Of a DNA stretch of 21,293 bases, positions 13,338 through 19,875 are shown piece by piece. The notes beneath the pieces were generated by a model that worked only from the letters and a program-made list of their open reading frames with translations, made no database searches and had not been told where the DNA came from. Positions within the stretch are counted from its first letter, which is position 1, and each line of letters opens with the position of its first letter. The translations under genes were made by a program, and so were the position numbers. Location: the IMG/VR virus record IMGVR_UViG_3300019828_000731, positions 1 to 21,293 of that record. One strand, given 5' to 3'. The stretch comes from a virus.

Positions 13338-13411
13338 GGCTTTGTATCATAATCGCATAATGAAATAGTTTCCTAAACTATCCTATGTGGGTTGGAATCC
13401 CTCCGAAGTCA
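13338..13411 (+). tRNA. tRNA-Arg(CCU), divergent
   Basis: Acceptor GGCTTTG/CGAAGTC with two wobble pairs, anticodon stem ATAGT/ACTAT with loop TTCCTAA (anticodon CCT), discriminator A. The D-loop lacks the usual GG. The T-stem has one T-T mismatch (GTGGG/CCCTC). The T-loop is TTGGAAT instead of TTCGAAT, so both partners of the D-loop/T-loop contact are altered. It would read AGG. Possibly a decaying tRNA. Confidence 0.7.
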
Positions 13412-13429
13412 CAAATAAAAAAATAAAAT

Positions 13430-13471
13430 ATGAAAACTAAAAATACATTACTACTACTACTCAAAGAATGA
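13430..13471 (+). CDS. Leucine leader peptide of leuS (MKTKNTLLLLLKE)
   Basis: A 13-codon ORF with five consecutive Leu codons (TTA CTA CTA CTA CTC, 13448-13462), then Lys-Glu and a TGA at 13469-13471. A terminator (13503-13534) and the LeuRS gene (13561) follow. The Leu codons are those read by anticodons UAA and UAG, exactly the Leu anticodons of the upstream phage tRNAs. The stop codon lies at the beginning of the predicted antiterminator strand, so a ribosome reaching the stop would mask it. This is the classical arrangement of an amino-acid biosynthesis attenuator. Function is inferred from layout. Confidence 0.75.
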   Translation: MKTKNTLLLLLKE

Positions 13472-13515
13472 TTCTTCTTTAGTATAGTAATACCTTATAC
13501 TCAAGTCTTATCATT
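13467..13515 (+). promoter_or_regulatory. Candidate antiterminator of the leuS leader
   Basis: The segment 13467-13485 can pair with 13497-13515: AATGAT with ATCATT (6 bp), CTT with AAG (3 bp), AGTAT with ATACT (5 bp), separated by a small internal loop and a mismatch. The 3' strand includes most of the terminator's 5' arm, so the structures exclude each other. In addition AGTATAGTA (13481-13489) can pair with the Leu-codon run TACTA/TACT (13452-13456, 13458-13461), giving a protector hairpin. By eye only. Confidence 0.55.
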
Positions 13516-13534
13516 AATTTGATAAGACTTTTTT
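13503..13534 (+). terminator. Intrinsic terminator (attenuator) before leuS
   Basis: AAGTCTTATCA (13503-13513) pairs perfectly with 13520-13530 around loop TTAATT, followed by T to 13534. It lies 27 bases before the leuS ATG, with no visible promoter between them. LeuRS expression from the upstream promoter therefore needs read-through or antitermination. Confidence 0.9.
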
Positions 13535-13560
13535 GTTAAAAAAAATTAAAAATATAAATC

Positions 13561-15186
13561 ATGAATATAAAAGAAATAGAAAAAAAGTGGCAAAATAAAT
13601 GGATAGAAGATAATTCATTTAAATTTGATGTAAACTCTAATAAAGAGAAGAAGATTATCATACCTATGTTTCCTTACCCCTCTGGTAATATACATATGGG
13701 TCATATGAGAAATTATACAATATCGGATGTGATTGCTAGATATTGTCGAAATAAAGGATTTAACGTTTGTCATCCAATGGGTTGGGACTCATATGGTTCA
13801 CCAGCAGAAAGTGCTGCTATAAATAATAATGTACATCCAAAAGAATGGACTGATATCAATATTAAGAATATGAAAGAGCAAATGATTAGAATGGGTATGT
13901 CATTTGATTGGAGTAGAGAAATATCAACATGCGAGGTAGACTATTGGAAAAATGAACAGAAGTTCTTTATTGATATGTGGAAAAAAGGATATATTGATAA
14001 GAAGATTGGTTATGTAAACTGGGATCCAATAGATGAGAGTGTGGTTTCAAATGAACAAGTTATAGATGGTAAAGGGTGGAGAACAGGTGCTATAATAGAA
14101 CAAAAAGAAATGATACAATATTACTTTAAAACAACTATGTTTAAAGATGATATGATGAATGTATCCTCTTGTGAAGAATGGCCTGATAATATTACTAAGC
14201 AACAAGTAAACTTCATGAGTAAGGGTATAAGAAATGGTGATGATATAAACCCATTCTCAGATTGGTGTGTATCAAGACAGAAATATTGGGGAACACCAAT
14301 ACCTATGATCAATTGTGACAAATGTGGAACTATTCCAAATGAGAATATCCCAGTAGTAGCACCAATTGATGTTGACTTTAATGGAAAGGGTAATCCTATA
14401 AGAAATCATGCAACATGGGCGAATATAAAATGCCCAAATTGTGGTGGTGATGCTGAGAAAGAAACAGATACAATGGATACATTTGTTCAATCATCTTGGT
14501 ACTTTATAAGATATATCTCAGATTTTTTTAATGGTGAGTTCGATCATGATGTTATTAAAAAAATGTTCCCAATTGATTACTATATTGGTGGCTCAGAACA
14601 TGCTAATAGTCATATGATTTATTCTAGATTTTTTTGGAGAGTTTTTAAAGAAATGAATTATATACCTAAAAATACCTCAATAGAACCATTTAAAAAAGTA
14701 ATAACACAAGGTATGGTGAAAAATGGTGGGAAAAAGATGAGTAAATCAGCAGGTAATGGTATATCACCAATTGATGTAGTTGATAAATATGGTTGTGATG
14801 TTGTAAGAATGTATATGATGTTCAGTGGACCAGTTGAACAAGATATTGATTGGAATGAAGATGGTATAAAAGGTGTGTCTAGATTTATAACTAAAATTAT
14901 AAATGCTATAACTAAAATAAAAGATAAAGATTTCATATATATTAAAAATGTAAAAAATGAACAAATATCTAAAACTAAAATAGAAGAATTGAATAAAAGA
15001 ATTGAAAATGTATATGAAGATAATATGAAATTTAATACAATAATAGCATTTTCAATGGAAACATATAATGCAATATCAAAAACAACTGATATAAATATAT
15101 GGAAAGAGGGAATAGATACCATAATGCGTGGTATAGGTCCAATAATTCCACATATTTATAGTGAAAATTATGAAAATTATGAATAG
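13561..15186 (+). CDS. leuS: Leucyl-tRNA synthetase lacking the CP1 editing domain
   Basis: Charges tRNA-Leu with leucine using ATP. Class Ia motifs are intact: FPYPSGNIHMGHMRNY (HIGH motif, residues 38-53), CHPMGWDSYGSPAE, VNWDPIDESVVSNEQV, WCVSRQKYWGTPIP, a zinc knuckle (CDKCG then CPNCGG, before ETDTMDTFVQSSWYF), YIGGSEHANSHMIYSRFF and KKMSKSAGN (KMSKS). Ordinary bacterial LeuRS is about 860 residues; this is 541. Between QQVNFMSKG and SDWCVSRQ only about a dozen residues remain where the CP1 editing domain normally inserts. The C-terminus stops soon after GPIIPHIYSE, so the end of the anticodon-binding bundle and the C-terminal domain are absent. Mycoplasma mobile LeuRS is a known natural case lacking CP1. 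Thymidylate synthase follows 10 bases later. Confidence 0.95.
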   Translation: MNIKEIEKKWQNKWIEDNSFKFDVNSNKEKKIIIPMFPYPSGNIHMGHMRNYTISDVIARYCRNKGFNVCHPMGWDSYGSPAESAAINNNVHPKEWTDINIKNMKEQMIRMGMSFDWSREISTCEVDYWKNEQKFFIDMWKKGYIDKKIGYVNWDPIDESVVSNEQVIDGKGWRTGAIIEQKEMIQYYFKTTMFKDDMMNVSSCEEWPDNITKQQVNFMSKGIRNGDDINPFSDWCVSRQKYWGTPIPMINCDKCGTIPNENIPVVAPIDVDFNGKGNPIRNHATWANIKCPNCGGDAEKETDTMDTFVQSSWYFIRYISDFFNGEFDHDVIKKMFPIDYYIGGSEHANSHMIYSRFFWRVFKEMNYIPKNTSIEPFKKVITQGMVKNGGKKMSKSAGNGISPIDVVDKYGCDVVRMYMMFSGPVEQDIDWNEDGIKGVSRFITKIINAITKIKDKDFIYIKNVKNEQISKTKIEELNKRIENVYEDNMKFNTIIAFSMETYNAISKTTDINIWKEGIDTIMRGIGPIIPHIYSENYENYE

Positions 15187-15196
15187 AAAACTAAAA

Positions 15197-16245
15197 ATGA
15201 ATAAAGTAGATAAAAAATATTTAAAACTTCTTAAAAAAATTTTAAAAAAGGAATAGTTAAAAAAGATAGAACCAGAACTGGGACAATATCCTTATTTGGT
15301 CATTCGATGCGTTTTAACATGAGTGATGGCTTTCCACTATTAACGTCTAAAAAAATGTTTACAAAAGCAATAATAATTGAATTAATATGGTTTATAAATG
15401 GAGATACTAATATTAAATATTTAGTTGACAATGGATGTAATATCTGGAATGGAGACGCTTATAAAAATTATTGTAATAAGTATTGGACATTAGATGAATT
15501 ATGTAAAATTGAATATGGTAGCTCATATTATGATCATGAGTTAAATGAATATAATTTTGAAGTTTGGACAATTGAAAAATTTATTGAGAAAATAAAAACA
15601 GATGATGTCTTCTGTAAAAAATGGGGTGAGTTGGGACCAGTATATGGGAGACAATGGCGTGATTTTAATGGCGTTGATCAATTTAAAGATTTGTTAGAAA
15701 CTCTTAAAAAAAATCCGGACTCTAGAAGAATGATGGTTAGTGCATGGGATCCATCAAAACTTAATGAAATGGTTCTACCACCTTGCCACTTTAACTTCCA
15801 ATGTTATACAACAGAAATGACTTACAATGAAAGAATTAAAAGGTGGTTAAAATCTATCAATAAAGATGAATCATATTCAAAAGAAATGACAATGGAAAAA
15901 TTAGATTTACAAGGATTTCCAAAAAGAAAATTGGATATAAAATGGAGTCAACGCAGTTGCGATTTTTTCCTAGGAATTCCGTTCAATATAGCATCCTATG
16001 GTCTCCTACTACATTTATTAGCAAAAGAAGTTAATATGATTCCTAATGATTTAATATTTTCCGGTGGAGATTGTCACATCTACCTAAATCATATAGATGT
16101 TGTTAAAGAACAATTAAAAAGTGAAACATTTAAATTATGTAATTTGGAGTTATTGAATAACTCAATATTTAATTTAAAATATGAGGATTTTAAGATTCTA
16201 AATTATAAATCTTCCCCTGTATTAAAAGGAAAATTATCAAATTAA
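15197..16245 (+). CDS. thyA: Thymidylate synthase, full length, one frameshift (copy 2)
   Basis: Makes dTMP from dUMP and methylene-tetrahydrofolate. MNKVDKKYLKLLKKILKK starts at 15197. At the A6 run 15244-15249 the frame shifts, and one extra A restores GIVKKDRTRTGTISLFGHSM. The rest is intact: FPLLTSKKM, GPVYGRQWRDF, PDSRRMMVSAWD, active-site Cys in LPPCHFNFQCY, WSQRSCDFFLGIPFNIASYG and GGDCHIYLNHID. Repaired length is about 349 aa. In phase, the site reads TTA AAA AAG, containing the slippery heptamer A AAA AAG, so -1 frameshifting is an alternative to base-call error. The last nine bases overlap the 3' end of the antisense GIY-YIG gene. Confidence 0.88.
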
Positions 16246-16255
16246 AATATAATTA
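16231..16255. repeat. 25-bp direct repeat across the TS stop, first copy
   Basis: Positions 16231-16255 are identical to 17287-17311. In both places the sequence covers the last codons and stop of a TS reading frame on the plus strand and the last codons and stop of a GIY-YIG gene on the minus strand. The spacing of 1,056 bases marks the period of a diverged tandem duplication. Confidence 0.85.
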
Positions 16256-17046
16256 ATAAACCTAGGATTATCTGACAAACATCTCCATCTAATTGTCACC
16301 ACAGGTAATCCTATATCTTTTGATGCATCATGATAGGATTCATAAATTATTCCATCAACTGATAATTTAATTCTATTTATGGGCTTTTTACCAATTCTTT
16401 TTTGTCTAATTTTATCCTTGCTTTCCTCACTATGTTTTTTCCCATAAAAGTGATTTTTATCACCTATTCTTTCAGATGCACTTTTTGATAATTTATCACT
16501 TATAATATTTGCTCTTTCTAAACCATATAATTCAATATTAGTCTTTCCCTTATTAATTGGCTCTATTCCAATTCTTCTCAAAGATGCAATTTCTCTCATC
16601 TCATCATTCCACCTTTTACCATAATTTGGATTTGACTCACCAGATTTACCCCATTTTTCTACCCTTTCTTCCTTTGACATATTAGATATTTTATTATTTA
16701 AAGTCTCTGTAATTCGTTTAATTATATCTTCTCTATTTGGATTATTAGTCAAATTATCACCACCTGATGCGTTTTTACCTATATTGAAACCATTATTATT
16801 AAATGGTTGAAACTCATCAATAAAATATTAATCTCTTATAAGTAGTTGATCTATTTCACATAATTCTAAAATTTCAAACTTAAAATTGTTTATACCATAT
16901 TTATCAAATGCTCTTTGTAAATGTATATTTATGTGTTTATTCCCATTTAGGTCATTTATATGCCTCCTCCATCTTTTTCTAATATTATTTGATGAGCCTA
17001 TGTAAAGTTTATCATTACAAGTTATTTTATATATTCCTATTTCCAT
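16237..17046 (-). pseudogene. GIY-YIG homing endonuclease 1, one in-frame stop
   Basis: The N-terminal part (17046-16828) has EIGIYKITCNDKLYIGSSNN with GIY and YIG, IRKRWRRHI (catalytic Arg) and KFEILE (catalytic Glu), so the nuclease core is intact. A TAA at 16828-16830 interrupts the frame at codon 73. Without changing frame it continues as YFIDEFQPFNNNGFNIG and ASGGDNLTNNPN. The C-terminal part carries NUMOD3-like modules (SNPNYGKRWNDEM; NHFYGKKHSEESKDKIRQKR) and a helix-turn-helix module (VDGIIYESYHDASKDIG). Relative 17293-18113 has EQKY where the stop occurs. The phage T4 enzyme I-TevI is also GIY-YIG and also targets TS. Either inactive or expressed as separate domains (a Met lies at 16752). 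Confidence 0.82.
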
Positions 17047-17070
17047 AACTTATATATTAATAGTTGGGTC

Positions 17071-17301
17071 TTATTAGCAAGGGAAGCTAACATGATACCA
17101 GATGAATTAATAGGAAATTTAGGAGATTGTCATATATATTTAAATCAAATAGATCCTATTCAAGAACAACTTAATAATAAATCATATAAATTACCAGAAT
17201 TAAAATTATCAAATAATTCAATCTTTGATATAAAAATAGAAGAAATTTCTATTATAGGTTATAAATCATCTAAAAGAGTTAATTATAAATTATCAAATTA
17301 A
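17071..17301 (+). pseudogene. thyA: Orphan 3' end of thymidylate synthase (copy 3)
   Basis: The frame reads LLAREANMIPDELIGNLGDC, then HIYLNQIDPIQEQL, and ends YKLSN. It matches the last ~76 residues of copy 2 (LLAKEVNMIPNDLIFSGGDC onward). It begins abruptly at TTATTAGCA with no upstream TS sequence; the preceding bases belong to the upstream region of endonuclease 1. Its GNLGD is closer to the usual TS GSLGD than the FSGGD of copy 2, so this may be the original gene end, displaced when endonuclease 1 arrived with its own copy of the end. Confidence 0.8.
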
Positions 17302-17311
17302 AATATAATTA
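17287..17311. repeat. 25-bp direct repeat across the TS stop, second copy
   Basis: Exact copy of 16231-16255, again at the junction where a TS 3' end and an antisense GIY-YIG 3' end overlap. It defines the second unit of the duplication. Confidence 0.85.
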
Positions 17312-18113
17312 TCAAATTTTTTATTTTTTGATAAACATCGCCACCTAATTGTAACAACTGGTATTTCTTTATCTTTTTGAAGCATCACCATAGGAATCAT
17401 ATATTTTTCCATCTATTGAGAGTTTAACTCTATTTGACGGCTTTATACCCATTCTTTTTTTACTAATTTTATTTTAGTTTCATCACTATGTTTTTACCAT
17501 AGAATCCATTTTTTTCACCTATTCTTTGTGAAGCTAAAAAAGATAGCTTCTCACTTATTCTTTTTGATATTTCTTCGCCATATAATTCAGTGTTTGTTTT
17601 TCCAAACCTATTTCTTAGTCCATTTTTCAAATTAGATTTTTGATAATTTGAAAAATCTAATTTCATTTTATCAGACCATCTATTGCCATAATTTGGATTT
17701 AATTTACCTATTTTGCCCCATTTTTCTTTTTTTCCTTTTGTTGTCATATTTGATATGTTATAATTAACAGACTCTTTAATTCTATTTATTATATCTATTC
17801 TTTTTGGATTATTTGTTAGGTTATCTCCACCAGAAGCACCAGTGCTTATATTTAATACATTTTCATTAAATGGTAAAATACTTTTCAAATATTTTTGCTC
17901 TGTTATTAATAATTCTTTTACTTTACATAATTCTATAACCTCAAATTTAAAATTATCTAATCCATATTTATTAAAAACTCTTTGTAATTTTATATTTATG
18001 TGTTTATTTTTATTTAAATCATCTATATGTCTTTTCCACCTTTTTTCTATATTTTTTGATGATCCTATGTAGAATTTTTCACCACAACTAATTTTATATA
18101 TTCCTGAACTCAT
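17293..18113 (-). CDS. GIY-YIG homing endonuclease 2, frameshifted near C-terminus
   Basis: MSSGIYKISCGEKFYIGSSK carries the GIY and YIG motifs. IEKRWKRHI and KFEVIE supply the catalytic Arg and Glu, then SGGDNLTNNPKR and the NUMOD-like LNPNYGNRWSDKM. The uninterrupted frame ends at 17469 with FYGKNIVMKLK. At the T5 run 17491-17495 one added A restores KKHSDETKIKLVKKRMGIKP and a helix-turn-helix module up to DAS. A second, opposite shift near 17374-17378 is needed to finish PVVTIRWRCLSKNKKFDNYILI at 17293. It is a clear paralogue of the endonuclease at 16237-17046. It overlaps the TS fragment's 3' end antisense. Probably an active or recently active mobile endonuclease with base-call errors. 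Confidence 0.8.
17623..17663. repeat. Two overlapping inverted repeats inside endonuclease 2
   Basis: AAATTAGATTTTT (17629-17641) pairs with 17651-17663 over 13 bp. The overlapping TTTTTCAAATTA (17623-17634) pairs with 17644-17655 over 12 bp. The two hairpins compete for the same bases. The segment is coding (KLDFSNYQKSNLKNG) and has no counterpart in endonuclease 1. Confidence 0.6.
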
Positions 18114-18196
18114 ATATTATTTATTAAATAGTTAGATGTCCCCTTTAGTAAACTAATGAAATTTATTTTTATATAAAAATAAATAATTAAAAACAA

Positions 18197-18688
18197 ATGA
18201 ACAACGAAACTAATTACCGAGAAAAAATATTAGAGAGCATAAGAGAGATTAAAAACGATGATATTAAAAAAATGAATTTTGATCAAAAATCTGGACCAAT
18301 AACTAATATAATTGAAGAACAAAAAGTATATTTCTGGATAAGATTATATTTAAATGAAGAAAATGCCATTAATATTGGTGAAAAAATAATAATTAAGTGG
18401 AAACAAAGTGGTGAAGAGTTAGAAACACAATTCATGGCTTATGGCAAAGAAGGACTTAATAGAGACAGGGCCGAAGATTTAGTAAATTATGTTCTAGAAG
18501 ATGATAAAAAAGTATTAACACTAATGGTTGATACCAAAGAAGTAGATATGAGTGATGATATTCCTTTTATAAGAACCCTATTCAAAACTAGCCGCCATTA
18601 TGAATATAGATTAGTAAAAAGAATAGACTTAGTTTTTATAAATAAAGAAACCGGTGAAGAATTGGATTATTATGATTGTGATTTTTAA
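18197..18688 (+). CDS. Hypothetical acidic protein, 163 aa
   Basis: Uninterrupted ORF beginning MNNETNYREKILESIREIKN. Helical N-terminal third, then a beta-rich middle (KVYFWIRLYL, KIIIKWKQSG) and an acidic C-terminus ending DYYDCDF. No membrane segment and no recognised motif. It is divergent from endonuclease 2 across 83 bases that must contain both promoters. The next gene starts 45 bases after its stop. Confidence 0.75.
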   Translation: MNNETNYREKILESIREIKNDDIKKMNFDQKSGPITNIIEEQKVYFWIRLYLNEENAINIGEKIIIKWKQSGEELETQFMAYGKEGLNRDRAEDLVNYVLEDDKKVLTLMVDTKEVDMSDDIPFIRTLFKTSRHYEYRLVKRIDLVFINKETGEELDYYDCDF

Positions 18689-18733
18689 CTAAATTGTGTT
18701 AACTTTACTAAATATATAAAAATAAAAAATAAA

Positions 18734-19330
18734 ATGACAAGAACTATACACCCAACGATTATACAAAAGGTAGTAGAAAAAGAAGACCATTGGTTAGTTT
18801 CCATTAAAGAGGGGGATATAAAATTACTAAAATCAACACACATAAAAGCACCAATCGTTAGATATGTTTACTCATTTGAGTGCAAGGGTGATGTAATCAC
18901 AAAAATAATGATGCTAACTGCTGATATTTGTGTTTTCTCTGGTGATTATGTTTTGTTAATAACAAGAAAATCAAACCCATTTAGAGGAATGAAAGCCTTA
19001 CCGGGCGGAATAATAGATCCAGGAGAGACCCCTATCATAGCCGCTAAAAGAGAATTGAAAGAAGAAACTAATTTAGATTGTGATATCAAAGATCTAATAG
19101 GAATTGGTATTTTTGATGATCCAAATAGAGACCCAAGAAACAGACATGTTATATCTTATGTATTCTCATTTATTGCTCCAGATTCACAAGAATTTAGAGA
19201 TATAGCAGAGGGATTAGATGATGCTGAAGAGGCTCATTGGGAAAAAATAGAAGAGGCTAGGGAATTTGAATTAGCATTCGACCATAGTAATATCCTTAAA
19301 GAAGCAATATCTAAAAATTATTTTAAATAG
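18734..19330 (+). CDS. Nudix hydrolase, ADP-ribose-pyrophosphatase-like
   Basis: A 198-aa protein with a Nudix box at residues 92-114: GIIDPGE, seven residues, RELKEETNL. This fits GX5EX7REUXEEXGU except Asn in place of the last Gly. Following DDPNRDPRNRHVISYVF and the late AFDHSNIL are typical of the COG1051-type ADP-ribose / NUDT5-like branch. Such enzymes cleave nucleoside diphosphates linked to another group. ADP-ribose is the leading substrate guess, which would touch NAD turnover. The first 60 residues are an unassigned N-terminal extension. No NAD biosynthesis gene is next to it. Confidence 0.88.
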   Translation: MTRTIHPTIIQKVVEKEDHWLVSIKEGDIKLLKSTHIKAPIVRYVYSFECKGDVITKIMMLTADICVFSGDYVLLITRKSNPFRGMKALPGGIIDPGETPIIAAKRELKEETNLDCDIKDLIGIGIFDDPNRDPRNRHVISYVFSFIAPDSQEFRDIAEGLDDAEEAHWEKIEEAREFELAFDHSNILKEAISKNYFK

Positions 19331-19489
19331 TCTTATAACCCGATACCCAGGCTATTTCTCTTTTTCCTATATCTGATAAAAAAGAATTAAACCTATCTAG
19401 TATAATTGCTGGCTCTCCATCCACATATCTGATAATATCACTAACCCATTTTCTATTGTATAATCTTCTATACGATGTTTTTTACACAT
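19323..19489 (-). CDS. Small basic protein, 55 aa after frame repair
   Basis: From the minus-strand ATG at 19489 (ATG TGT) the frame fails. Adding one A to the run 19478-19483 gives MCKKTSYRRLYNRKWVSDII then RYVDGEPAIILDRFNSFL and KREIAWVSGYKTI, ending at 19323. The repaired frame is protein-like, and its stop overlaps the Nudix stop tail to tail. Family unknown. Without the repair there is only a long start-less frame. Confidence 0.45.
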
Positions 19490-19533
19490 TCTATGTATAT
19501 TAAAAACAGTAGAAATACTTTGTATATTTTTAG

Positions 19534-19541
19534 TATATTTG
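19534..19541 (+). promoter_or_regulatory. Likely -7 element (TATATTTG)
   Basis: Matches TAnnTTTG. A TTTG lies at 19519-19522, but the spacer is only 11 bases, so the -33 assignment is doubtful. With a start site near 19547, the upstream ATG at 19545 could not be used. This favours the ATG at 19578, which is preceded by the purine-rich AAAGGAAAAGGAAAT. Confidence 0.4.
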
Positions 19542-19577
19542 TATATGTTTAATAAGATAAAAGGAAAAGGAAATCAT

Positions 19578-19868
19578 ATGGGTTATTCAAGATATAAGGG
19601 ACAAACTAAATCTGAATTTAATAAGAATTATAAAAGAGTTAATGATATAATTGATAAATCACTTGGTGATGTTGACAAAGAAACTTCTTTGGCCCGTAGA
19701 CAAGCCAATCTAATTAAAGACGAACACAAAGCTATAAACAGAGCAATGGCCGCAAAAGAAATTGGGAACATTCCTATATTTGAGGTTTTCTTTAAAAGAG
19801 CACACGAACTCGGTAGTGTATCCACACAAGATTATAGAAGTTATAGATTACAAAAATTAGGAATCTAA
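19578..19868 (+). CDS. Small basic helical protein, 96 aa
   Basis: MGYSRYKGQTKSEFNKNYKR opens the protein. I prefer 19578 over the upstream in-frame starts (TTG 19539, ATG 19545), because a promoter -7 box overlaps those and a purine-rich ribosome-binding stretch precedes 19578. The protein is almost entirely helical, basic and Lys/Arg/Ala-rich. No known domain. Codon use has slightly more GC than the surroundings. It converges on the homing endonuclease, with stops 7 bases apart. Confidence 0.7.
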   Translation: MGYSRYKGQTKSEFNKNYKRVNDIIDKSLGDVDKETSLARRQANLIKDEHKAINRAMAAKEIGNIPIFEVFFKRAHELGSVSTQDYRSYRLQKLGI

Positions 19869-19875
19869 TAGCTAA

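Noticed and set aside
13412-13560. T-box riboswitch upstream of leuS
   Set aside because: The leader is too short, with no specifier stem, no T-box-like conserved sequence and no NCCA-pairing bulge. A leader peptide with Leu codons explains it better.
14121-15122. Several minus-strand ORFs inside leuS
   Set aside because: They are shadows of the LeuRS frame, with low-complexity Ile/Ser/Phe-rich translations.
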